From Pedobacter sp. ASV28 (GTDB taxonomy: Bacteria > Bacteroidota > Bacteroidia > Sphingobacteriales > Sphingobacteriaceae), in NCBI RefSeq assembly GCF_016428855.1, contig NZ_JAELTN010000028.1, positions 1 through 64,000 of the forward strand: 64,000 bases of DNA. The letters are read 5' to 3'. Of the stretch, positions 18,510 to 26,611 are shown in pieces. The number at the start of each line of letters is the position of its first letter. The first letter of the stretch is position 1. The notes beneath the pieces are model-generated. The model was not told where the DNA came from. It worked only from the letters and a program-made list of their open reading frames with translations, and searched no databases. The translations under genes were made by a program, and so were the position numbers.

Positions 18510-20141
18510 TTGATCGACGTAAATAACATCTCCGTATCATTTGGCGGTACCACGCTTTTTAGCGATGTATCCTTTTCCATCAACGAAAACGACAAAATAG
18601 CCCTAATGGGCAAAAACGGTGCGGGCAAATCCACTTTGTTAAAAATTATTGCAGGTGCTGGCAAAGCAACCTCCGGCCATATCTCTGGACCTAAAGATGC
18701 CGTGATTGCCTATTTACCACAACACCTGCTTACCCAAGATAACGTTACCGTTTTCGAGGAAACCTCTAAAGCATTTAGTGAGGTTTATCACATGCGTGAT
18801 GAGTTGGAAAGCTTAAACGAACAGTTGAACATCCGTACAGATTACGACACGGACGACTATATGAAGCTGATTGAACGGGTATCCGAACTGAGCGAAAAGT
18901 TTTATTCTATTGAAGAGGTAAACTACGACGCGGAAGTAGAGAAAGTACTCAAAGGGCTTGGTTTCTTGCGTACCGACTTTACCCGTCAGACCTCAGAATT
19001 TTCCGGTGGATGGCGCATGCGAATAGAGTTGGCCAAAATCCTATTGAAAAAACCTGACCTCATTCTACTTGATGAGCCAACCAACCACATGGATATTGAA
19101 AGTATCCAATGGTTGGAAGACTTTCTGATCAATGCTGCTAAAGCCGTAATCGTCATTTCTCACGACCGTGCCTTTGTGGACAATATTACCAACCGCACCA
19201 TTGAGGTAACCATGGGCCGTATTTACGATTATAAGGCCAAATACAGTCACTACCTTCAATTACGCAAAGAACGCCGCGAGCACCAGTTAAAAGCTTACGA
19301 AGAGCAGCAACGTTTCATTGCCGACAACCAAGAATTCATCGATCGCTTTAAGGGCACCTACTCCAAAACCCTACAGGTACAATCGCGGGTAAAGATGTTG
19401 GAAAAGTTGGAAGTGATAGAGGTGGATGAGGTCGACAATTCTGCCCTACGCTTAAAATTCCCCCCTTCGCCACGTTCGGGCAATTACCCTGTTATTGTAG
19501 AAGAACTCACCAAGGCCTACGGCCAGCATGTGGTGTTCGAAAAGGCTTCTATGGTAATTGAACGTGGACAAAAAGTCGCTTTTGTGGGTAAAAATGGCGA
19601 AGGTAAATCGACTATGATCAAAGCCATTATGGGTGAAATTGATTATGAAGGGGAGCTGAAAGTTGGGCACAACGTTAAGATTGGTTACTTTGCCCAAAAC
19701 CAAGCCGCATTGTTAGATGGAGAACTGACCGTATTTGACACCATTGACCAAATTGCCGTAGGCGATGTACGCGTGAAGATTAAAGATCTACTTGGGGCAT
19801 TTATGTTTAGTGGTGACGACACGACCAAAAAAGTAAAAGTTTTATCGGGTGGAGAAAAGACACGTCTAGCCATGATCAAGCTCTTATTGGAACCAGTAAA
19901 TGTTTTAATTCTCGATGAGCCAACCAACCACTTGGACATGAAAACGAAAGATATCATCAAAGATGCCTTACGAGATTTCGATGGCACATTGATCCTGGTA
20001 TCACATGACAGGGATTTCTTAGATGGCTTGGCAGAAAAGGTATTTGAATTTGGGAACAAAAGAGTTCGTGAACATTTCGAGGACATTAAAGGATTCTTGG
20101 CCTATAAGAAAATGGACAATTTGAAAGAAATAGAAAAATAA
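18510..20141 (+). CDS. ABC-F family ATPase (ribosome-associated translation factor type)
   Basis: A 543-residue soluble protein with two ABC domains and no membrane segment. Walker A motifs are GKNGAGKST (34-42) and GKNGEGKST (360-368); signatures are FSGGWRMRIELA and LSGGEKTRLAMI; Walker B motifs end in LLDEPTNHMD (Glu189) and LILDEPTNHLD (Glu470). The charged linker (about 235-305, KAKYSHYLQLRKERREHQL) is the ABC-F P-site-tRNA-interaction motif region. These proteins bind the ribosomal E site and act in translation or antibiotic protection; length and two-domain plan are of the YbiT/YkpA type. The frame must start at TTG 18510, because the ABC-F hallmark N-terminus (MIDVNNISVSFGG) begins there and no in-frame ATG precedes it. 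Confidence 0.93.
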   Translation: MIDVNNISVSFGGTTLFSDVSFSINENDKIALMGKNGAGKSTLLKIIAGAGKATSGHISGPKDAVIAYLPQHLLTQDNVTVFEETSKAFSEVYHMRDELESLNEQLNIRTDYDTDDYMKLIERVSELSEKFYSIEEVNYDAEVEKVLKGLGFLRTDFTRQTSEFSGGWRMRIELAKILLKKPDLILLDEPTNHMDIESIQWLEDFLINAAKAVIVISHDRAFVDNITNRTIEVTMGRIYDYKAKYSHYLQLRKERREHQLKAYEEQQRFIADNQEFIDRFKGTYSKTLQVQSRVKMLEKLEVIEVDEVDNSALRLKFPPSPRSGNYPVIVEELTKAYGQHVVFEKASMVIERGQKVAFVGKNGEGKSTMIKAIMGEIDYEGELKVGHNVKIGYFAQNQAALLDGELTVFDTIDQIAVGDVRVKIKDLLGAFMFSGDDTTKKVKVLSGGEKTRLAMIKLLLEPVNVLILDEPTNHLDMKTKDIIKDALRDFDGTLILVSHDRDFLDGLAEKVFEFGNKRVREHFEDIKGFLAYKKMDNLKEIEK

Positions 20142-20166
20142 AGAAGGGCAATATTTACCGAATAAC

Positions 20167-20219
20167 GCGGTTTGAAGTAGTTTAGCCATTGAACTGGTTA
20201 ACTGCTCAACCGCTTTTTT
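20167..20219 (+). terminator. Probable intrinsic terminator after the ABC-F gene
   Basis: GCGGTTTGAAGTAG (20167-20180) can pair imperfectly with CTGCTCAACCGC (20202-20213), and the right arm is followed by six T residues. It lies 26 bp past the ABC-F stop. The loop is long (21 nt), so this is a moderate call. Confidence 0.4.
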
Positions 20220-20322
20220 AGTGTTTTTAAGATAACCCTTTGAATCAAGTTGAGGATAAAACAACCAGCAATGATAATGCTCTATCAACCAAGCTAAGAT
20301 TCCCAGCCAAACTAGAGATTAA

Positions 20323-22359
20323 TTATTTGGCGGCAGTAACTATATTGGCCAAATGTCCCGATACTTCAAGTAAATTCATGGGCTGTTCGCTCCAAGCAGG
20401 CAATATCAATGGAGCATGAAGGTCAAAATCTTCCATGGCAACTGCACATCGTTGCAGGTAAACACCAATTTTATCTAACTCTATTGCCGATAAATATGCA
20501 CTTCCCTGTTTCTGCATCCCTGCGTAGGTTGCCGTTAATACATTAAATTGATAGTTTAATAACTGTATGCGTTTGATCAATGGCCAATTGAGCTTTTTTC
20601 GGAAAGGCTCTTTTTGGCTAGCCTGTATAGCTTCGCTAAGTGCCGACAATTTTTGATGGCTAAGTTTTCTTGCCAAACGCGTCTGATGAATGGTTTCTAC
20701 CTGGTGAGGTACCAAGTACATTACCGATTGAAAATAACTCGCATTGGCTTTCATCACTTCCGCCATTAACTTATTTAGACGCGGGGCATTCCAAATGGGA
20801 AAAAGAAAAGTAGCCCCCAAGCATAAGAGCACACCTGCAATGGTAAAGAGTATACGATCGGAAAGCAATTGCCATAAGTCACCTTCATAAACATTTAAGC
20901 ACAGGATTACCGCCACTGTGATACCGATCACACTCATGCTATAAGCTACCCTATTAAAGGCAAAAAAACAGAACAAGGAAATTACACTGATAAAAAGTTG
21001 CCAAGGTACATCAACTGTTGTAACTATCCCCCAGCCCATCGCTAATCCTATTATGGTACCTCCCAGCCTTTCCCCATTTCGTTTCATGGTCTGCCCGTAA
21101 CTTGGCCTGCTTACAATAACCATGGTCAATAAAAGCCAGTAACTATAATGCTCATGCGAAAACCAGGTAATCAATATCAATGCCACCAAACATAGGGCCG
21201 ATAAGCGTAGCGAGAACCGGAATATGGGCGAACGCATAGAGAAATGTTTCTTGATGGCCTTAGCTTGTACTGGTGCAAAGGTCAGAAAATCGCGATAGCG
21301 TACCGTATGCTCATCTAACCGTTGGTTCAGGATAGGCTGATGTATAGCCAAAATAAGACCATAGATCTCGTCTATATTCCCCAAGATCTGCTTCAACAAA
21401 ACCGATTGATCCTTATTTACCTCTTCAGCACTTTTCGCCAATGCCGATCGAATCTGTTTAAAACGCTCAGCATATACCCCATCATTGGGCTTTGTCAATT
21501 GTTTGGCCAACAGCTCTATAGCCTGTTCTAACCATGGCAACACTCCTGCCGTGGCAAACTGTTTACGCAGGTAGGGATAATCATAATGTACCGCACTTGC
21601 CTGCTCGTACAGATCAATAAGGTTAATTGATTTTTCAAGGAATACCCGCCCTTTTTTATTCAACTGTCCCATAGCCCTACGGTCGCTCAATAGCAACTGC
21701 CTAATCAGTTCATGCTGATTGGCCAATTTAAGGTGCAGACGCATGTTTTTTTCATTAAATCCCAAAAGATTGACCCCAGGATTATAACCTTGTGCCCTCA
21801 ATCTTAACAATGCGGCAGTATCCCTTTCGGTCTGCTTAATTGCCCTACGTAAAGAGCGATATGGAAAAAGATAAATCTGCAAAAGACTGATCGTGTAATA
21901 CCAAATACCGCCCAGAAAAATATAGTTCCCATAAAGCAGCGCATCCTTTGGCTTTAGGCCAATGGTGAAGGTAGCCAATATAATGCCCATCAATCCTATG
22001 GCGGCCATCCGATGGCCTAATATACCCAACATGGTCAAAAAAAAGGCAAGTAGTACTACAACGGCAATCATTAGTATGGGAATACTGGTGCTCCATGCCG
22101 TTAAGATGGCTACAAATGTAAAGATTAGTACACTAATCCATGCGGTACGAAATTTATCGCTCCTATTGCCTGGCAAGTCGGTCATGCAGATCATTAAAGC
22201 ACCAATGCCCACACCGACGGCCGTGGTAGGCCATCCCTTATAAAAGAATACCACAATGGGCAATACTACTGCAATGGTATTGCGCAGGGCATCTACCGTA
22301 TGCTCACTTTTAAATACGCTGATAATTGCTTTAAAATACGGTTGGATTTGCTGCCTCAT
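20323..22359 (-). CDS. FUSC-family inner-membrane protein (YccS/fusaric acid resistance type)
   Basis: A 678-residue membrane protein with the duplicated FUSC plan: a first hydrophobic block at about 25-170 (NTIAVVLPIVVFFYKGWPTT), a long soluble helical region (about 175-385), a second hydrophobic block at about 385-515 (RLSALCLVALILITWF, GERLGGTIIGLAMGWG) and a cytoplasmic tail. The family includes YccS, YhfK and aromatic-acid efflux proteins such as AaeB; the transported compound here is unknown. No membrane-fusion or outer-membrane partner gene is adjacent. It stands alone between the ABC-F gene and the second glycan locus. Confidence 0.85.
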   Translation of the reverse strand: MRQQIQPYFKAIISVFKSEHTVDALRNTIAVVLPIVVFFYKGWPTTAVGVGIGALMICMTDLPGNRSDKFRTAWISVLIFTFVAILTAWSTSIPILMIAVVVLLAFFLTMLGILGHRMAAIGLMGIILATFTIGLKPKDALLYGNYIFLGGIWYYTISLLQIYLFPYRSLRRAIKQTERDTAALLRLRAQGYNPGVNLLGFNEKNMRLHLKLANQHELIRQLLLSDRRAMGQLNKKGRVFLEKSINLIDLYEQASAVHYDYPYLRKQFATAGVLPWLEQAIELLAKQLTKPNDGVYAERFKQIRSALAKSAEEVNKDQSVLLKQILGNIDEIYGLILAIHQPILNQRLDEHTVRYRDFLTFAPVQAKAIKKHFSMRSPIFRFSLRLSALCLVALILITWFSHEHYSYWLLLTMVIVSRPSYGQTMKRNGERLGGTIIGLAMGWGIVTTVDVPWQLFISVISLFCFFAFNRVAYSMSVIGITVAVILCLNVYEGDLWQLLSDRILFTIAGVLLCLGATFLFPIWNAPRLNKLMAEVMKANASYFQSVMYLVPHQVETIHQTRLARKLSHQKLSALSEAIQASQKEPFRKKLNWPLIKRIQLLNYQFNVLTATYAGMQKQGSAYLSAIELDKIGVYLQRCAVAMEDFDLHAPLILPAWSEQPMNLLEVSGHLANIVTAAK

Positions 22360-22519
22360 TTATGGCCGCAAAGGTAATTCTAAATTTTCAGCCTTGGAAG
22401 TTTTATATGCCAATGGGTATAATTTGCAAAGCATAGCCAAGATAATATCCAAACAATATCATCTCAAAGCCAACCCTCAGGAATTAACCAGTTAAACCAT
22501 TCAACGATTAAACAACTTC

Positions 22520-23698
22520 TTAGAAGTTGAACTTTCCCTTGTACCTCAATAGTGCTTCCAAATAATAATAGTCGGCATAGTTGATGGGTACATCTATTTC
22601 AGATTTAGCGGGCCTATGTCCGGTGCTGTGCTCCAAGATAAAACCATAATCGGCACCTGCCGGACTTGCATAAGCCGTACTCAACGAATGTAATATCTTG
22701 TCGGCTGCTGCTTTATACAGTTTGGCATTTTTACTATACTTGGCTAATTCATATAATGCCGAAGCAGTAATGGCAGCAGCAGAGGCATCTCTCGACACCT
22801 TTGGAATTTGTGGATCATTATAGTCCCAATAAGGAATACCGTCGGCTGGGGTAGATTTATTATTCAAGATGAAATTGGCAATAGCATCTGCATGCGCCAG
22901 ATAGGCCTTGTTTTTGGTATAGCGGAAACATAAGGTATAACCATATAAGCCCCAAGCCTGCCCCCTGGCCCAAGCAGATTCATTGCTATAGCCTTGTGCA
23001 GTTGTTTTTTTAATAACCTGTCCGGTTTCTACATCATAATCTACCACATGCCATGAGCTAAAATCTGGCCTAAAGTGATTTTTAAGGGTATTATTGGCAT
23101 GGGTAACCGCTATTTTATAGAATGACGAATCACCTGTAAACTTGGTAGCTTCAAACAGTAGCTCTAAATTCATCATGTTGTCTATAATAACTGGATACTT
23201 CCATTTATCGGCATTATGATCCCAAGATCTGATGACGCCAGCTGTAGTGTTGAAACGTGTAGAAAGTGATTTGGCCGCTTGTATTATGACCGAACGGTAG
23301 GCCGTATCTCTGGTGATACGGTAGCCATTGCCAAAAGGACAATAGATCATAAACCCCAGATCGTGCGTACTGCGATTGTATTGCTCCTTCTTGATGTCTT
23401 CTGTATATTTTTTGGCCAAATTCAGCCATTTTTGATCTTTGCTGTATTCATAAAAATACCAAAGTTCGGCAGGGAAAAAACCACTGGTCCAATCTCTGGA
23501 AACCACCATTTTCAGTTGTCCGTTCTCTACCGTTCTTGGAGATACCAGGCTTGGTTTTATTAGCCTTGCAGAATCTACATTCTTTACCAGTATATCGGTT
23601 TGTAAAGCAGCAGATTTGAATGCCTTGTTCACGTCTACTTTTTGTGCATTGGCTCCGAGTATCGCAAATAATAATGCAGCTGTGATCTTTAGTTTCAT
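22520..23698 (-). CDS. GH88 unsaturated glucuronyl hydrolase
   Basis: A 392-residue alpha/alpha-barrel enzyme with signal peptide (ending LGANA). GH88 enzymes remove the 4,5-unsaturated uronic acid that polysaccharide lyases leave at the non-reducing end, by hydrating its double bond. The two key aspartates are Asp113 in THDLGFMIY and Asp173 in IIDNMMNLE, 60 residues apart as in the Bacillus enzyme (Asp88/Asp149). The conserved SNESAWARGQAWGLYGY loop is present. It is the last gene of the second glycan locus and gives a strong hint that the substrate is first cut by a lyase. Heparin-type, glucuronan-type or other uronic-acid chains are possible. Confidence 0.93.
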   Translation of the reverse strand: MKLKITAALLFAILGANAQKVDVNKAFKSAALQTDILVKNVDSARLIKPSLVSPRTVENGQLKMVVSRDWTSGFFPAELWYFYEYSKDQKWLNLAKKYTEDIKKEQYNRSTHDLGFMIYCPFGNGYRITRDTAYRSVIIQAAKSLSTRFNTTAGVIRSWDHNADKWKYPVIIDNMMNLELLFEATKFTGDSSFYKIAVTHANNTLKNHFRPDFSSWHVVDYDVETGQVIKKTTAQGYSNESAWARGQAWGLYGYTLCFRYTKNKAYLAHADAIANFILNNKSTPADGIPYWDYNDPQIPKVSRDASAAAITASALYELAKYSKNAKLYKAAADKILHSLSTAYASPAGADYGFILEHSTGHRPAKSEIDVPINYADYYYLEALLRYKGKFNF

Positions 23699-23811
23699 CT
23701 TATAATTTTATTTTTATTTAACCTTATCTGTTTTTAAATGTTCATTTATAGAACATTACCATATATGTTTTTACTTCTCATTCTTGCTCTAAAAGATCAT
23801 ATCTCCATTTC

Positions 23812-23868
23812 TGAATAATAGATCTCTCGTCGTTATACTCCCCTCGAGATGACGATGGGAAAAGACAA
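23812..23868. repeat. Interspersed palindromic repeat (single copy)
   Basis: The core AGATCTCTCGTCG followed by CTCGAGATGACG, then GGGAAAAG, is the same element as copies in the cluster at 39852-40316. It sits in the 171-bp gap between the beta-helix lyase-like gene and GH88 and overlaps the end of the former by no more than its last nucleotides. Confidence 0.65.
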
Positions 23869-23869
23869 G

Positions 23870-25375
23870 CTATTTTTTCCTATCCTGCCATTGTTTTAGG
23901 TACAAAGAAGGTGGATTTAAGCCCTTTTGGTTGTTTCCTTCCCACTCACCATCTGGTCTGCCCCCTAACCTACCATCATATTTAGTGGCCATTACGCCAA
24001 TGGCATAATTTACACCACTCACATACGGACTTTGCACCACCACCTTACTGGCCCTACAGTTCCAAAGTATCTGATTTACGCCTGCCCAACCATGGCCTGT
24101 GCCCCAGTTTCCACGATCTTGTACATTAATTTCTCCGTCTGTTATGATATTATCATACAGTGTTCCCACTGCCCACCGTTGGTGTGGACCAATATCTGCC
24201 TTTACATTTTCGGAGGTACAGTTATAAAATACATTTGGTCCAGCAGTTTTTGCTCCGGTTACATAGTCATGCCTACCTTCAGATGCATAGCAATTTGTAA
24301 AGAGATTTAATTGTCCATCATTATTAAACGAGTACCTCCGTCCCCCCGTAATCTGCGATTTCGGCGATAATGACCTACATGCTGTTACGGTAACCTGTTT
24401 GCTCAGGTTGCCTAAGTTTACACAAGAAAAACCAAAGTATTTACTGACCACTCCTTTTACCCAGGCATTTTCAATCTTATTGAAAGAAATGGCATCCCAG
24501 CCATGGTCTTCATCAGTGTCATTTTCATATTCCGATTCCAACAGAAGGTTCTCAATACCTACTTCTGCAATTCTTCCTCTAAAGTCATACTTGTAAATTT
24601 CACCACCTCCATATTGGTCATCAAGTGCCATAACAATAGGATTATCAATTTCTATCCTATTGCCATTAATGGCAACGATCTTTCTTTCAAATTCCAAGCC
24701 ATAGGCTGCTGCTTTCCACTGTACAGTTCCCTCCCTAGCCTCTATTTCATCCATTTTCAAATCATGGATCCAGTTTGGTGTTCCAGGCCTATATATCATA
24801 ACCTGATCGCCAGGTTTTAGGTCCTTAGCAGAAGCTATGGAAAAGCTCGTGGCTCCAACAGGTACATATTTATCGGTAATTTTTATTCTTGATCCAGCTA
24901 TTTCTGTTGGCTTACCCATACCAGAAGCTACAATTGTTTTTTTCTGTCCTTTTCCTGTAGCAACGAGTTTGGTTTCCTCTCCTTCGCCACGCAGCACTAT
25001 TCCGCTTGCTCCTATCTTTAAGCTTTCGGGAATTTTATAAATTCCTTTTTTCAACAAAATGGCCCCACGTATGCCATTCCCATCTTCCGTTCTTTTGGTC
25101 AACTCATCAATTGCGGCCTGGATCTTCTGCTGATCGTTATCACCTGTAGCATAAAGTGTAGCCACTACCTTTACTTCTGGTATAGCTTTATTTCCCTGAT
25201 GATAACCTACCCTGCTAAAATCGGGAATAACATTACCTTTTTGATCTGGAATATACCTTAGCTTGCCATTCTTTTGTATGTTAACATATTTTGATTGCCA
25301 TTGCTGTTGGGCACTCACCTGACATACACTAGGTACAAATAGGATAAGCAGTATATTCTTATAGATCTTATTCAT
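23870..25375 (-). CDS. Secreted right-handed beta-helix protein, probable polysaccharide lyase
   Basis: A 501-residue protein with signal peptide (ending CQVSA) followed by IPDFSRVGYHQGNKAIPE, a start typical of pectate-lyase-like beta-helix enzymes. Repeated short beta stretches with N-rich turns run from about 80 to 470 (GIVLRGEGEETKLVA, NAWVKGVVSKYFGFSC, VTVTACRSLSP, HDYVTGAKTAGPNVFYN). Its neighbours are a PF05426-type lyase and a GH88 hydrolase, which fits a second lyase in the same pathway; a chondroitin-lyase-like (PL29-type) relation is possible but I cannot prove it. It starts 1 bp after the upstream lyase gene ends. Exact CAZy family and substrate are unknown. Confidence 0.7.
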   Translation of the reverse strand: MNKIYKNILLILFVPSVCQVSAQQQWQSKYVNIQKNGKLRYIPDQKGNVIPDFSRVGYHQGNKAIPEVKVVATLYATGDNDQQKIQAAIDELTKRTEDGNGIRGAILLKKGIYKIPESLKIGASGIVLRGEGEETKLVATGKGQKKTIVASGMGKPTEIAGSRIKITDKYVPVGATSFSIASAKDLKPGDQVMIYRPGTPNWIHDLKMDEIEAREGTVQWKAAAYGLEFERKIVAINGNRIEIDNPIVMALDDQYGGGEIYKYDFRGRIAEVGIENLLLESEYENDTDEDHGWDAISFNKIENAWVKGVVSKYFGFSCVNLGNLSKQVTVTACRSLSPKSQITGGRRYSFNNDGQLNLFTNCYASEGRHDYVTGAKTAGPNVFYNCTSENVKADIGPHQRWAVGTLYDNIITDGEINVQDRGNWGTGHGWAGVNQILWNCRASKVVVQSPYVSGVNYAIGVMATKYDGRLGGRPDGEWEGNNQKGLNPPSLYLKQWQDRKK

Positions 25376-25376
25376 A

Positions 25377-26540
25377 TTATAACCAGATTAACGGATGCCT
25401 TATCGGCAAGTTTCTAATAACTTCTTCGTTGGTAGGTTTTAAATCTAATTTCTTCCAAGTATTGAACCAATTTTGTTGGTTAAACTGATTGGCTCCAAAA
25501 ATAAGGAAAGGTTGTGCTACCGGCCAATTGTTCCAATACATCACATCTGGTTTTAGGGTCCATTTATCTTTGTGCTCAATATAAGGGTAAAGGTATTCCA
25601 GTCCTTTTTTAATAGATTTTCCATCTGTTGTTTCATAGGTCCAGAGGTTATCTTTTGGCGTAGACAAAATTTGGCAGAGCATGGTCATGGCATCTAGATT
25701 AAAAATAGAATACCCATAAGGTTTGGTGCGTTTAAGTTCCAAAGGAAAACTACCATCAGTTTCCATCTGGTTGGGCAGGAATACCTGCTTATAACTGGTT
25801 CTTAACGAATCGAGCATAGGCTGATCGTTTACCAATTTTGCGAAAGCGGCTACCTGCATGGCCCAACAGGTACCATGGTTATTTTTGGCATTCTTTTCTG
25901 CAATGCCATTTTTATTCGTATTGAGCCATAAAATGTAATCTGCAAACCATTTCTTCACGACAGCCAATGTATTCTTATCCAATGACTTTGCCTTTTCCAT
26001 TACCATAATGCCTTGTGCTACTTCCATTAGGTGAATGGAATCTATAATGCCCCAGCTTCTGCCGGTAAACAGACCTTTAATGGCTTGTGCATAGGCTAAA
26101 TTAGGATTGATTAGGGTTTCCTTATCTACAAACCAGGATTTTAAATGTACCACCGCCTGTTTTACATATTTTTCATCACCGGTTAACTGATAGGCCGATG
26201 CCAATGCACCGATAATTTGACTAAAACGGATCATGGCATGTCGGTGTGCTACAAAATTATCAGGATTGGACATCCCATCCCTATTGATATAAGGTCCATC
26301 TGGATTTTTAGAATCTGGCCAGAAGTAATCTGCCTCTGAAAAAAAATCGTGTTTACCTCCCGCACTTTTGGGCGAACTTTCTGCCGTAACGGTAACGGGC
26401 TGTTGTTTCATGGCCCAATCGGCCTCTTTTAAAACCTGTGCCCTAAGCACATCTGCAGCCTGCCTTTTAAACGCATTTTGTGCATGGGCCGTAAATATGT
26501 TTAGGGTCAATAGTAAGGCTATATAACTGATTCTTTTCAT
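25377..26540 (-). CDS. Alginate-lyase-superfamily (PF05426) polysaccharide lyase, PL38-like
   Basis: A 387-residue secreted alpha/alpha-toroid enzyme (signal ending FTAHA). The PF05426 hallmarks are EADYFWPDSKNPDGPY (about 69-84), NNHGTCWAMQ with Asn221-His222, and tyrosines 275 and 277 in KPYGYSIF. In PL5 alginate lyase the catalytic pair is His192/Tyr246, 54 residues apart; the spacing here (53-55) agrees. Related PL38 enzymes act on glucuronan or polymannuronate; alginate is therefore only one option. It lies 71 bp downstream of a GH2 gene and 1 bp before the beta-helix gene, inside the second locus. Confidence 0.82.
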   Translation of the reverse strand: MKRISYIALLLTLNIFTAHAQNAFKRQAADVLRAQVLKEADWAMKQQPVTVTAESSPKSAGGKHDFFSEADYFWPDSKNPDGPYINRDGMSNPDNFVAHRHAMIRFSQIIGALASAYQLTGDEKYVKQAVVHLKSWFVDKETLINPNLAYAQAIKGLFTGRSWGIIDSIHLMEVAQGIMVMEKAKSLDKNTLAVVKKWFADYILWLNTNKNGIAEKNAKNNHGTCWAMQVAAFAKLVNDQPMLDSLRTSYKQVFLPNQMETDGSFPLELKRTKPYGYSIFNLDAMTMLCQILSTPKDNLWTYETTDGKSIKKGLEYLYPYIEHKDKWTLKPDVMYWNNWPVAQPFLIFGANQFNQQNWFNTWKKLDLKPTNEEVIRNLPIRHPLIWL

Positions 26541-26611
26541 ATACTATTCTATTTTAAAGATTGGGACAACCGGCTTTTAGGTAGCCATATCGCCCTCTTA
26601 TTCCATTTAAC

